The notes under the pieces: generated by a model
What the model was told of the DNA's origin: nothing
The model's input: the letters and a program-made list of their open reading frames with translations, nothing else
Databases searched by the model: none
NCBI GenBank assembly: GCA_964482235.1
Contig: CAYZWU010000033.1
Location: 1 to 63,482 of the forward strand
Source: CAYZWU01 sp964482235
GTDB lineage: Bacteria; Planctomycetota; B15-G4; CAYZWU01
DNA length: 63,482 nt
Reading direction: 5' to 3'
Shown here: positions 18,050-26,754 of the stretch, in pieces
How positions within the stretch are numbered: position 1 is the stretch's first letter
Layout of the letters: each line of letters begins with the position of its first letter
Position numbers and translations under genes: made by a program

Positions 18050-19900
18050 CTATCCGTCCTTCCCGGAATCATCGGGGCGCCGGCGCCCGCCTCTTCCTGA
18101 ACGGCCTTCAGGATCCTGACCTCCTCCCCGAAACTTCTCCATCGCCTTCTTCTTTTCCTCGGGCGACATGTTCTCGAAGCGGCGGCGCATCTCCTCCATC
18201 TGCTCCTTCGAGGGGCGGCCGCGCTGTTCGCCGCCTGGCTCCGCCTTGGCAGGATCGCCGGGAACGCCGGGATCGACCTGCTCGACACCGTTGACCTGTT
18301 CGAGCTTCTCGCTTATCGTTGCCTTCAACCCGTCCGTGACCGCCGTCGAGTCATCGTCCGTCAGCCGGGAACCGCTATCGATCGTCGCTGATTTCAGCGG
18401 CGGCGTCAGCATGACGATCTCTCCCTCGCTCAATCCGCTCGTGATGTGCACCATCCTGTTGTTGTCCAGTCCGATCTCCACCTCGCATTCCTCGAAGGGA
18501 CCGTTCCTGTTGCCGTCCATGGCCACGAAGACGGTCGGCTTTCCGGCAATGCGTATCACGGCCTGGATCGGTATGTAGACCACGTCGTCGTACTGGTCGG
18601 CCACGATCTCGACCTTGCAGCTCATGCCGGTCCGGAGTGCCGGATCCTCTCCCTCCAGATAGATGTCGGAGTTGTAGACCTTGAGATCGGGGTTCATCCA
18701 CATGCTCTGGGCGTCGGGGAGGGGTGCGATCCGCCCGACGGTGCCGACGAATCTCTTGCCCGGAAGGGCGTCGACGGTGATCACGGCCGGAAGTCCGACG
18801 CGCACCTTCTTCAGGCTCGCCTCGTGGATGTCGACCTCGGCCATTGCCGATGAGGCCGTGGGAAGGTAGATCAGCTCCTGCCGCTCGAAAACCTCGACCC
18901 CTTCATCGAGGGGCGTACGACTCTCGCGGCGCCAGCTTCCCCTCTGGGCGCTGGTGGCATAGACCACCATGCCATCCGTAGGAGCGACGATCCTGGCCTT
19001 CTTGATCTGGTCCTCGAGCTTGGCCAGCTTGTCCTCCTGGCGCTTGAACTCCTGCTTTTTTGCATTGAGGTCCGCCTTGGCCTGGATGATGTTGGCCTTG
19101 GCCTTTCGATTCGTTCGTTCCAGCGCCATCTTGGCCTGCCGGAAGTCACTTTCGAGCTGTGCGATGTTGCGGTGATAGGTGAATTTCTGCAACAGCTTGA
19201 GGTTGTTCTTCGCAATCACCAGGTTGTTTTCCGCACGGGTCACGGCCAGTTCGTCGGCCTGCAGTTCCGTGCTCGAGATAAACTTGTCAGTGTGCAGCTT
19301 CCGCGACCAGTCCAGCGTCTCATTGGCGCGTTTGAGCTCCTCATCCCTCAGGGCGATCTCGTTCTCGGCGGCCACTTGTTCGATCGGAAACTGGCCTTCC
19401 TTGTACTGCTCAAGATCCTGTTTCGCAAACTCGAGGGTCAGCAACGCCACATCGATGTCGCTTTGCGCCTGGTTCTCGACAACAGCCAGCGATTCCGTGG
19501 CATTGATGTGGGCGGCCTCGGCGTTCTGGACCCGGATCTCCTGGTCGATCCTGTTGTCCACGAGGGTGCTGGCATCGAGCTCGACGAGGAGATCGCCCTT
19601 CTTCACGTGCGTGCCCTCGGAGACCAGGGAGATGATCGAGGTCCTGCCTTCCACCTCGTTCTTGATGATGACCTGCTCCCGCGCCTTGATCGTCCCCGTT
19701 TCGAGAACGCTGATCGTGAGGGAACCCTTCTTGACGACAAAGGTCGCGTTTGCCGAAGACTCTTCTGCGCCATCGGACATCACGTTCAGAAGGATCACCG
19801 CGAGGACGACCACGGCGACCAGGATCGTGATCCCGATGGCTTTGAGAGGCATTCCGTTGCTCTTCTCGCCCATTGTCCCGTCACTGCTATTCGCTGTCAT
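18050..19900 (-). CDS. periplasmic membrane-fusion (adaptor) protein, MacA-like
   Basis: About 616 residues from the ATG at 19900, which lies inside the end of the TolC-like gene with GAGG 9 nt before it (ATG at 19873 is an alternative). One N-terminal transmembrane helix anchors it (AIGITILVAVVVLAVILLNVM). Lipoyl/barrel-sandwich halves flank a long alpha-helical hairpin (about 110-290, rich in heptads). A beta-barrel domain (SCKVEIVADQYDDVVYIPIQAV) follows. An unusually long Gly/Arg/Glu-rich tail (SKEQMEEMRRRFENMSPEEKKKAM, then GRGGRRR) extends beyond the usual MacA length of about 370. It bridges the ABC permease and the outer-membrane duct. The helical hairpin fits a TolC-docking adaptor; the tail has no clear counterpart. 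Confidence 0.9.
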   Translation of the reverse strand: MTANSSDGTMGEKSNGMPLKAIGITILVAVVVLAVILLNVMSDGAEESSANATFVVKKGSLTISVLETGTIKAREQVIIKNEVEGRTSIISLVSEGTHVKKGDLLVELDASTLVDNRIDQEIRVQNAEAAHINATESLAVVENQAQSDIDVALLTLEFAKQDLEQYKEGQFPIEQVAAENEIALRDEELKRANETLDWSRKLHTDKFISSTELQADELAVTRAENNLVIAKNNLKLLQKFTYHRNIAQLESDFRQAKMALERTNRKAKANIIQAKADLNAKKQEFKRQEDKLAKLEDQIKKARIVAPTDGMVVYATSAQRGSWRRESRTPLDEGVEVFERQELIYLPTASSAMAEVDIHEASLKKVRVGLPAVITVDALPGKRFVGTVGRIAPLPDAQSMWMNPDLKVYNSDIYLEGEDPALRTGMSCKVEIVADQYDDVVYIPIQAVIRIAGKPTVFVAMDGNRNGPFEECEVEIGLDNNRMVHITSGLSEGEIVMLTPPLKSATIDSGSRLTDDDSTAVTDGLKATISEKLEQVNGVEQVDPGVPGDPAKAEPGGEQRGRPSKEQMEEMRRRFENMSPEEKKKAMEKFRGGGQDPEGRSGRGGRRRPDDSGKDG

Positions 19901-21764
19901 GATCGATATCCTCTGGATTGAATTCCCGCCATAGTCCTTTTTCGTCCACCTCGAGCAGCCCCATGTCGCGCTGGATTTCCAGCTCGGCGATGCGGTAGTT
20001 GATGATGGCGGCCGTGAGGGAGTTCTGCGCCTGAAGCAGGGCATCCTGGGCATCCAGCAGGTCGCGGATCTCGATCCTGCCCGCCTCCAGGAACACGGTG
20101 CTGCTGCGCACCCGCTTCTCGGCGACGGCGACGGACTGGGCCTGGATCTTGAGCGCCTCCCGCGATTCGAGAAGAGTCCTCAGCTGGCTGCGAATGGAGA
20201 GCTTTATCTGTTCCTCGAGGGTCTGGACGTTCCTGACCGTCCTCTCCAGCTCGATCAGGCTGTTTCGGTACGAGTTGCGTTCGGACGTTCTTTCGATGGG
20301 GAGGTCGAGGGAAATCAGGGCCGAGTACCAGCCTTCGCTCAGTTTCAGGTCCGCGTTCTCCTGATCGGCCGTGCCGATGGAGCGGCCCTCGCCGTAGGCG
20401 GCAGAGCCGAGCAGGGTCAGCTCCGCGCCCAGAGCATCGGCGGCCACCACGACCCACCTCTGGGCGTCGTAGACCGATCCGATCGTCACCCTCATGTCCA
20501 ACCGGTTGTCGAAGGCCAGCTGAATCGCCCTGGTCTCGTCCATTTCGAACGCGCCTGCGTCCTCGGCAGACGGCGGCTCGATCACGACTTCGCCGTCGGC
20601 AGGACCGGATTCCTCGGATCTCTCTGACTGAGCTTTCTCGAGGAATGCGTCGATAATCTCCTCGATGTTCGCTCGCAGCAGGTCGAGCTCGGAACGGTCG
20701 AGCTCGATGCGGGCGTCCGTGGGGAGGCCGATGGCGTTCTTGAACGTGTCCAGACGGTTCTCGAACCGCGCCTGGGACGATATCCAGTTGTTCCTGGCGC
20801 TCAGTTCCCGCTGAACAGCCTGGTCCACCTCGATCTCGCGGAGCCGGCCGGCCTCGGCCCTTCTGCGCGACCAGCGGGCCGACGCGATCGAGCTGGTGTA
20901 GTTTTCGCGCGCATTCGTCACCTCGTCCATCTGGCGAAGAACGGCGAAGTAGTCCGTCGCGATGTCGACGGCAAAGGTCCGCTTGAAGCGCTCGAATTCG
21001 TAGATCGCATAGACGATATCCCGCTCGGCCTGAATGAGCGGTTCGGTCACGATGTGCTTGCCCGCGCCGCGTAGGAGCGGGATCGATACGGTTGCGTCCG
21101 CCGTCAGGCCAAGCGACGAGGCACTGCCCTGGGTCAGGAGGTTGGCCAGGTCAACGGCAAGCCCGGCTGTCAGGTCGATCCCGTTCTCGAACGTCTTGCT
21201 CACCCCGGCTGTCGCGGTGGTCTCCGTCCCGGTGACCGTGTGGTCCCCTGTGTCGTCCACCTCGGCCAGGTGCTCCACCTGGGATGTGAAAACGGACCTG
21301 AAAGCGTCGCGTTCCAGGTCGAGGCTCAGCGCGGACCGGAAGACATCCTCCTTGCTCGACTGGTACGACGGGCTGTTGCGAGCCCCGATCTGGAGAGCAT
21401 CGACAAGGGTGATCTTCAGCGGCTGGTCGGTCGGAAGCGCGACATCGGCATCGGCAGACGAGGGAAGGGGCGGATAGTCCTGCTCCGGCCAGTGGTCGAC
21501 GGGCAGTAGCATGTCCGTTCCCAGGGAGGCGTCGCTGGAGAATGGGAGATCCTGCTCCTCCAGGAGGCGTCGTCTCAGGAGGTCGCCTGGGCGGTCGATG
21601 CTGAAGGCATCGCTCTTGCCCAGGGAATCTTCCTGCTTCTTCTTGATGATCCCATAGGAAACAGTGTCCGCATTCTCCCGGTGTTCCGAGGGAGTGCGGC
21701 AGCCGTCCTGAATCAGGAGAAGCATCAGCAAGGGGATCGAAACCAGGACTTTCCTGTATCGCAC
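19887..21764 (-). CDS. TolC-like outer membrane efflux lipoprotein
   Basis: A 625-residue outer-membrane channel with a lipoprotein leader (MRYRKVLVSIPLLMLLLIQDGC, lipobox Cys 22). A long N-terminal extension precedes two OEP repeats. These show the typical long coiled-coil helices, such as VDIATDYFAVLRQMDEV and SLIELERTVRNVQTLEEQI. The pre-C-terminal RDLLDAQDALLQAQNSL motif matches TolC helices. It is longer than E. coli TolC (about 470 mature residues) because of the leader extension and an acidic insert (about 405-425). It heads the tripartite efflux operon. The region upstream carries phased TGTAAM repeats and an inverted repeat. Confidence 0.9.
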   Translation of the reverse strand: MRYRKVLVSIPLLMLLLIQDGCRTPSEHRENADTVSYGIIKKKQEDSLGKSDAFSIDRPGDLLRRRLLEEQDLPFSSDASLGTDMLLPVDHWPEQDYPPLPSSADADVALPTDQPLKITLVDALQIGARNSPSYQSSKEDVFRSALSLDLERDAFRSVFTSQVEHLAEVDDTGDHTVTGTETTATAGVSKTFENGIDLTAGLAVDLANLLTQGSASSLGLTADATVSIPLLRGAGKHIVTEPLIQAERDIVYAIYEFERFKRTFAVDIATDYFAVLRQMDEVTNARENYTSSIASARWSRRRAEAGRLREIEVDQAVQRELSARNNWISSQARFENRLDTFKNAIGLPTDARIELDRSELDLLRANIEEIIDAFLEKAQSERSEESGPADGEVVIEPPSAEDAGAFEMDETRAIQLAFDNRLDMRVTIGSVYDAQRWVVVAADALGAELTLLGSAAYGEGRSIGTADQENADLKLSEGWYSALISLDLPIERTSERNSYRNSLIELERTVRNVQTLEEQIKLSIRSQLRTLLESREALKIQAQSVAVAEKRVRSSTVFLEAGRIEIRDLLDAQDALLQAQNSLTAAIINYRIAELEIQRDMGLLEVDEKGLWREFNPEDIDHDSE

Positions 21765-21851
21765 GGTTCAGAGACTCCTCGATGCCTTTCACTCGTCTGA
21801 GCGGAAGCGGTTTCAGATCAGCAGTCCGGAAACAGCAAGACCACCAGAAAC

Positions 21852-21898
21852 AATCACCAGTTGTATCGTGGATCGACATCGATTCTCAACTGGTGATT
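21852..21898. repeat. 12-bp inverted repeat upstream of the efflux operon
   Basis: AATCACCAGTTG (21852-21863) is the exact reverse complement of CAACTGGTGATT (21887-21898), separated by 23 nt. It lies 88-134 nt before the TolC-like start codon and abuts the phased TGTAAM repeats. It could be a second operator, a leader hairpin, or the terminator of something upstream, though no T-run follows. The rest of 21765-22028 shows no gene. Confidence 0.5.
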
Positions 21899-21924
21899 TG
21901 TAACGGTATGTAAAGATTTGTAAC
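21899..21924 (-). promoter_or_regulatory. three 10-bp-phased TGTAAM direct repeats, candidate response-regulator operator
   Basis: TGTAAC (21899), TGTAAA (21909) and TGTAAC (21919) recur at exactly 10-bp spacing, one helical turn. Read toward the efflux operon this is GTTACA-N4-TTTACA-N4-GTTACA. Tandem hexamers in helical phase are the usual binding pattern for OmpR/PhoB-type regulators (for example GTAAA-N5-GTAAA for CpxR). It lies 135-160 nt before the TolC-like gene. A regulator binding here is inference; none is encoded next to it. Confidence 0.5.
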
Positions 21925-22028
21925 AAAGCCGGATCGAGCGCTGTTACGGATTGTCCGGAATCCATGGATGCAAACCGTCTCTTGCCGGCATCGAGGCCGG
22001 ATCCGGAAAAATCATCTGATCTCCGTGC

Positions 22029-22718
22029 CTATTCGCTTTCGCCGCCGATGAAGCGATAGACAACCGCCCCGAGTACACCGCCCACGATGGGGGCTATCCA
22101 GAAAAGCCAGAGCTGGCCCACTGCCCAGTCGCCGACGAACAGTGCCACACCGGTGCTGCGGGCGGGATTGACGGAAGTATTGGTGACGGGAATGCTGATC
22201 AGGTGGATCAGGGTGAGCCCCAATCCGATCGCGATCGGTGCAAAACCCTGCGGCGCACGCTTGTCGGTGGCGCCGAGAATGATGAGCAGGAACATCATCG
22301 TCATGACGACTTCAATGATCAGTGCTGCGAGCATGGTGTAGCCGCCGGGTGAATGTTCGCCGTAACCGTTCGAGGCGAAACCGGCCGAGACCTTGAAGCC
22401 CTCCTGCCCCGAGGCAATGAGAAAGAGCACTCCTCCGGCGATGACGGCGCCTGCCACCTGAGCGATGATGTAGGGCAGCAGCTCCCTCGCCGGGAAGCGG
22501 CCGCCGGCCCAGAGGCCGAGGGAGACAGCCGGATTGAGGTGGCAGCCGGAAATATGGCCGATCGCATAGGCCATGGTCAGCACGGTCAAGCCGAAAGCGA
22601 GAGACACTCCGAGCAGACCTATGCCCACATCCGGAAACCCGGCAGCGAGAACCGCGCTGCCGCATCCGCCAAGAACCAGCCAGAAGGTCCCGAAGAGCTC
22701 GGCCGCGTACTTCTTCAT
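22029..22718 (-). CDS. aqpZ: aquaporin Z-like water channel
   Basis: A 229-residue MIP-family channel with six helices and both NPA boxes (HLNPAVSLG at about 61-69 and VNPARSTG near 185). The selectivity positions look AqpZ-like: histidine in the ISGCHLNPA region and arginine after the second NPA. There is no extra loop-E insertion of glycerol facilitators. It moves water across the inner membrane. AAGGAGAG precedes the ATG. It lies downstream of the PQQ-propeller gene but about 130 nt away, with a palindromic site (22812-22826) in between, so it probably has its own promoter. Confidence 0.93.
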   Translation of the reverse strand: MKKYAAELFGTFWLVLGGCGSAVLAAGFPDVGIGLLGVSLAFGLTVLTMAYAIGHISGCHLNPAVSLGLWAGGRFPARELLPYIIAQVAGAVIAGGVLFLIASGQEGFKVSAGFASNGYGEHSPGGYTMLAALIIEVVMTMMFLLIILGATDKRAPQGFAPIAIGLGLTLIHLISIPVTNTSVNPARSTGVALFVGDWAVGQLWLFWIAPIVGGVLGAVVYRFIGGESE

Positions 22719-22811
22719 GATTCTCTCCTTGCTTGAATAAGAGCACTGGAATATTCCGCGCCTGTCCTCATACCGGAGACATGCTCCTGTTTGTCCCGGC
22801 CCCGTGCAACA

Positions 22812-22826
22812 AATTTCAGTGAAATC
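22812..22826. promoter_or_regulatory. palindromic site AATTTCAGTGAAATC upstream of aqpZ
   Basis: The 15-nt sequence contains the perfect palindrome ATTTCA-G-TGAAAT and sits about 95 nt before the aquaporin start. An identical 15-mer occurs at 42777-42791 upstream of the RRM protein gene. A shared transcription factor site is the simplest reading; no factor is identified. Confidence 0.35.
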
Positions 22827-22851
22827 TCAGCGAGCCGATGAATAGGGGCAA

Positions 22852-24315
22852 TCAGCTTCCGAAAGCAAAGAGATGCTTGTTCGTCCTCAGGTAGACCTTG
22901 CCGTCTATGAGGGCCGGCGTGGCTGATATTCGCTCCTTGAACTCGTTGCGAGCCATGATTTCGAGCTTGTCTCCGCTCCTGAAGACGGTCACCGTTCCCC
23001 GCGCCGAGGCGACATAGATCTTGCCGTCTCCCACAACGGGAGATGCGTAGTAGGGGCCGCCGGCATCCAGCTTGCCCTGGTAGATCTCCTTGCCCGTCCT
23101 GCTGTCCAGGCAGGTGACCATGCCGCCGTTCTTGACCATGTAGACCCTGTGATCGAAGTAGAGGGGGGAGGGGCATTCGGGGACACCCTTCTCGTACTTC
23201 CAGACTATCTCGGCAACGCCGTCCGGCTTGGCCGGCGGTTTCACGGCAAGGAGAGCATTCTCCTGGGGGAAGCTGTCCACCCACTTCACGATCTTCCGCC
23301 ACTCGGTCCCGGTGATCCTGCCGTTCTTGTCCTCGTCGAGGAATGGATGGAAGCCCCACAGGGGATGGTCTCCTTCACCGTCGGCATCAGCCCGCGAGAG
23401 AATCGACTTGTTCGGCTTGCACTCGGCAAGCGTCAGCTCTCCGTCGCCGTTGCGATCGAGCTCCTTCACCAGGTCGTCCCAGGCGGGAAGACCGATCACC
23501 TCGGTGTTGGTCTTCATGTTGTAGGATGTGACGAAGAGGAGTCCGTGGCCGGTGACGGGAGTGACGCAGGGCTCGTCCGTGACGCCGGGCAGCTCCCATA
23601 GCTCGGCGCCGTCTTCCAGATCGTAAGCCTTGATCACGCTCTGGCCGTTGATCACGAGCTCGGGACTGCCGTTGTTCTCCCAGAGCATGGGAGTCGTCCA
23701 GTTGTACTGCTGTCCCGATCGTTCCTTGCGCCAGACGGTACTGCCGGTGGAGGGATCGATCGCCTCGATAAAGGACTCGCGCCGGTTGTCGTTGAGGAAT
23801 ACAAGGTGCCGGCCTGCCAGGATGAGGGAGCTCGCCGTGCCGTAGAGGTTCGGCGACGGCCGCATGACGCGGCTCCAGACCTCAGTGCCTTCGAAGTCGT
23901 AGCAGAGCAGCCCCGAGGAACCCAGATAGACGTAGACCCTCTTTCCATCCGTCACTGTCGTGGGAGTGGCGGGGCTGTTGTTGCGGTGGACCCTTTCGAT
24001 GAACTCGTACCAGGCTTCGGCCCTCCAGAGGACCTTTCCGTCCTTTCGGTCGATGCAGATGGTCTCCAGGTTCGTTCCGGTGATCCCCGTGAGAAAGATC
24101 CTGTCCTCCCAGATGCATGGAGAGGAGAGCCCGTAGGGGATCTCGCTTTTCCATAGCAGGTTCTTCTCGTCGAGCTGTGCCGGAAGGGACTTGTCATCGG
24201 GACAGATGCCGGCGCCGCCCGGTCCCCGGAACTGATTCCAGCGGCAGGACGCATCCTTGCCCTGCAGGGTCAGCGAGAAGAGAAAGGTAAGGAAAATCGC
24301 GGTGCAGATTCTCAT
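22852..24315 (-). CDS. secreted PQQ-like beta-propeller with inserted EF-hand loops
   Basis: A 487-residue protein from the ATG at 24315 (GGAGG site); signal peptide about 1-20. It opens with the WNQFRGPGGAG motif typical of PQQ_2/outer-membrane-propeller proteins and has repeated DxxxGxxxW blades (for example CIDRKDGKVLWRAE, DPSTGSTVWRKE, DSRTGKEIYQGK). Two calcium-binding EF-hand-like loops, DRNGDGELTLAE (287-298) and DEDKNGRITGTE (327-338), are inserted between blades. Without the Trp-docking and active-site residues of quinoprotein dehydrogenases it is probably a binding protein. A second copy of this family runs off the right edge at 63482. Confidence 0.75.
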   Translation of the reverse strand: MRICTAIFLTFLFSLTLQGKDASCRWNQFRGPGGAGICPDDKSLPAQLDEKNLLWKSEIPYGLSSPCIWEDRIFLTGITGTNLETICIDRKDGKVLWRAEAWYEFIERVHRNNSPATPTTVTDGKRVYVYLGSSGLLCYDFEGTEVWSRVMRPSPNLYGTASSLILAGRHLVFLNDNRRESFIEAIDPSTGSTVWRKERSGQQYNWTTPMLWENNGSPELVINGQSVIKAYDLEDGAELWELPGVTDEPCVTPVTGHGLLFVTSYNMKTNTEVIGLPAWDDLVKELDRNGDGELTLAECKPNKSILSRADADGEGDHPLWGFHPFLDEDKNGRITGTEWRKIVKWVDSFPQENALLAVKPPAKPDGVAEIVWKYEKGVPECPSPLYFDHRVYMVKNGGMVTCLDSRTGKEIYQGKLDAGGPYYASPVVGDGKIYVASARGTVTVFRSGDKLEIMARNEFKERISATPALIDGKVYLRTNKHLFAFGS

Positions 24316-24499
24316 GACAGCCTCCATTCCGGGTGCCAATGCCAGAACAGCAGGAGATCAGGATGATACGGGTGCCACGTGGTGATGTTCACCATCGGGA
24401 AAAGTTTACCATATATTTCAGTTCGATTATTCACGGTGCTGTTATCATCTATTCAATAATGTCTATAAGGTCCCTGCTTCACTTTACCGGGCAGCAGCC

Positions 24500-25702
24500 A
24501 TGTCGAAAGAGATGAATCCCCCTTGTAAGCTCCCTTGTTGCGGAAAGCGCTTTCCTCTCCTGTCGATTATCCGAACCGTCGGATTCCTCGCGCTTATCTG
24601 TATCCATCCGGCAGCTTCCGCCGCCGATTTTGTCGTCGAGCCGGCTCCGGAATGGGACGCCCTCTTCGACCGGACTTCGGGCTGGACAGGCGGGGACGGC
24701 ATCTACTCCATTCCACTTTCCGGAATAGAGGCTCCGGGCAGCGGGAGCGCTGCTCCCACGCTCTTCACATTTGGCGACACCTTCATCGGTCAGGTGGATC
24801 CGAACGGCAACCGCCTCGCGGGGACGACAATCGTGAACAATACCCTGGCGGTCCTGAACGGCGACATCCCGGATCCCGACAGGATCTTGTTCCTCTTTTC
24901 GAAGGATCGGGCGCTTTTCATCCCCGATACGCCGCAGTCCAATCCCGGCGACTGGTACTGGATGATGGACGGCATCTCCTTTCAGGACAAGGTCTGGATC
25001 TTCACGCTGCGGCTGGAGAAGGCCGGATCTTTCTTCGCGATAGCCGGTGTTGTTCTGATCACCATTCCCCTCGATCAGGGATGGGATCCCTCTCTTGTAA
25101 CGCAGGAGGACACATCCCTCTACCTGCCGCCGGCCGGAGGTCTTGGCGATGTTGTCTACGGCCAGGCCGTCATGCCGAATACGGCCGCATCCGGCGCCCC
25201 GCATCCCGACGGATTCATCTACATCTACGGTGTGAGAAGCGACGCGGGCAGCAAAAAGCTTCTGGCCTCACGGCTGCCCGAGGGATCGCAGGACCTTGCG
25301 GACCTGCGCTTCTATGACGGTGCGGCCTGGACGACGCAGATCGAGGATGCAACGCCGCTGACGGACCGGATCTCCCAGGAGCTCAGCGTCACCCCTCTGC
25401 CCGATGGGCGCTACGTGGCCGTCTTCCAGCTTGACACGCTCGGCCGAGACGTGGCGATCAGGATCGGGCAGAGCCCTGTCGGCCCGTTCGGTCCCGTGAT
25501 GAAGATCTACCGCTGCCCGGAGCCGGATCTCTATCCCGGTCAGGGCGTCTTTACCTACAATGCCAAGGCGCACCCTCATCTCTCCGGGCCGGGCGAGCTG
25601 CTGATCAGCTACAACGTCAACACGACCGATTTCGGAGCCCACTTCACCAATGCGGACATCTACCGCCCGCGCTTCATCCGCTTGCGCTTCCAGGATCCTT
25701 GA
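24500..25702 (+). CDS. secreted DUF4185/DUF5005-like five-bladed propeller protein
   Basis: A 400-residue secreted protein with a leader reaching about residue 42. The GWTGGDGIYSIPL, FTFGDTFIGQVD and GDWYWMMDGISF blocks and the closing ELLISYNVNT...YRPRFIRLRF match the beta-propeller family annotated DUF4185/DUF5005, which relates to GH32/43/68-like folds. The conserved GDT and late acidic residues suggest sugar binding, with hydrolysis unproven. No strong ribosome binding site is visible before the ATG, so an internal Met at residue 5 is possible. It is divergent from the PQQ-propeller gene across a 184-nt AT-rich spacer. Confidence 0.65.
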   Translation: MSKEMNPPCKLPCCGKRFPLLSIIRTVGFLALICIHPAASAADFVVEPAPEWDALFDRTSGWTGGDGIYSIPLSGIEAPGSGSAAPTLFTFGDTFIGQVDPNGNRLAGTTIVNNTLAVLNGDIPDPDRILFLFSKDRALFIPDTPQSNPGDWYWMMDGISFQDKVWIFTLRLEKAGSFFAIAGVVLITIPLDQGWDPSLVTQEDTSLYLPPAGGLGDVVYGQAVMPNTAASGAPHPDGFIYIYGVRSDAGSKKLLASRLPEGSQDLADLRFYDGAAWTTQIEDATPLTDRISQELSVTPLPDGRYVAVFQLDTLGRDVAIRIGQSPVGPFGPVMKIYRCPEPDLYPGQGVFTYNAKAHPHLSGPGELLISYNVNTTDFGAHFTNADIYRPRFIRLRFQDP

Positions 25703-25923
25703 GCGGGGAAGCCGCTGCATCATCAATAACGCTCATGCCGGCAATTCCAAATGGGAGCGGAACGGTAGGACTCTGTCTTTCATTTCGGTTTCATTGCACG
25801 CTTGACACTGCTTGGTGTCCCGGTCGATGATCAGGCATTCGAGATTGAAGACCTGTTCGACTCCTGTACTCTCTTGCCAGGGAGCAGGTAGATCAGCGAA
25901 ATACAGGAAAGGGTGTCAAAGCC

Positions 25924-26562
25924 ATGGGCGCGAGGAAGACCGGCAAAAAGGGTGGCAAGAAGGCTGTCAGTTTCAGGTGCGATCGCTGCAAGCATCACGA
26001 ATGCTCCGACGGGAAGGACTGTTTCGGTCTTGAAGAAGAGACCCTGCAAAGTTTCGCGGAGGACAAGGAGCTCAAGAGGATCTCGAAAGCTGCGGCCAAG
26101 GTCGAGGCGAAGTTCTACGGCGCGGCCACGAGGCTCGAGGAGATAGCCCTCTTCGCGAAGGAGATGGGATTTCGGCATCTCGGTGTGGCCTTCTGTGCAG
26201 GTTTCCGGGAAGAAGCCCGTGTCGTCTGCGACATGCTCCGGGCGCTGTTCCGGATTTCTTCAGTCTGCTGCAAGGTCAGCGGCACGCCCAAGAAGGCTCT
26301 GGGATTCCCCCCTGTGCGTCGAGGTCAGGAGGAAAGCATCTGCAACCCGGTCAGCCAGGCCCGGCTGCTGAACAGGGCGGGCACGGAATTGAACATCATC
26401 CTTGGACTATGCGTCGGGCATGACACGCTTTTCTGCCGGGAGTCGGAGGCGCTTGTGACGACTCTCGTTGCCAAGGACCGCGTCCTGGCCCACAACCCGA
26501 TCGGCGCAGTCTACTGCCCCTACGTGAACAGGCGGCTGAGGGAAGGCCTGTTCGCCAAGTAG
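25924..26562 (+). CDS. DUF1847-like metal-binding protein
   Basis: A 212-residue soluble protein that starts with a lysine-rich segment and a cysteine cluster (FRCDRCKHHECSDGKDCFG). It contains further conserved blocks: GVAFCAGFREEA, ICNPVSQARLLN, LGLCVGHDTLF and AHNPIGAVYC. These fit the DUF1847 family of anaerobe proteins, whose cysteines are thought to bind metal or an iron-sulfur cluster. Its biochemical function is unknown. It stands alone, with AGGAAAGGG about 15 nt upstream of the ATG. DUF1847 proteins are most common in strict anaerobes, in line with the HdrA and double-cubane proteins of the window. Confidence 0.72.
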   Translation: MGARKTGKKGGKKAVSFRCDRCKHHECSDGKDCFGLEEETLQSFAEDKELKRISKAAAKVEAKFYGAATRLEEIALFAKEMGFRHLGVAFCAGFREEARVVCDMLRALFRISSVCCKVSGTPKKALGFPPVRRGQEESICNPVSQARLLNRAGTELNIILGLCVGHDTLFCRESEALVTTLVAKDRVLAHNPIGAVYCPYVNRRLREGLFAK

Positions 26563-26754
26563 TTCAACCGGCTCCGGTCAGGCTGACGCCGGACGGTCTG
26601 CCGAAAGCTGCGCCAGCCGCTACCACGCCACGGTCGATAAAGGTCTGACTGATCGAGCAGGCGTTTGAAAGACTTGCGGAACTTTTCGTCCTGAGGGCGG
26701 TTTATCTTTGCCGGCAGAGCTCGAGGGAACGGGCGCGATACGGGAGGAGATGAG

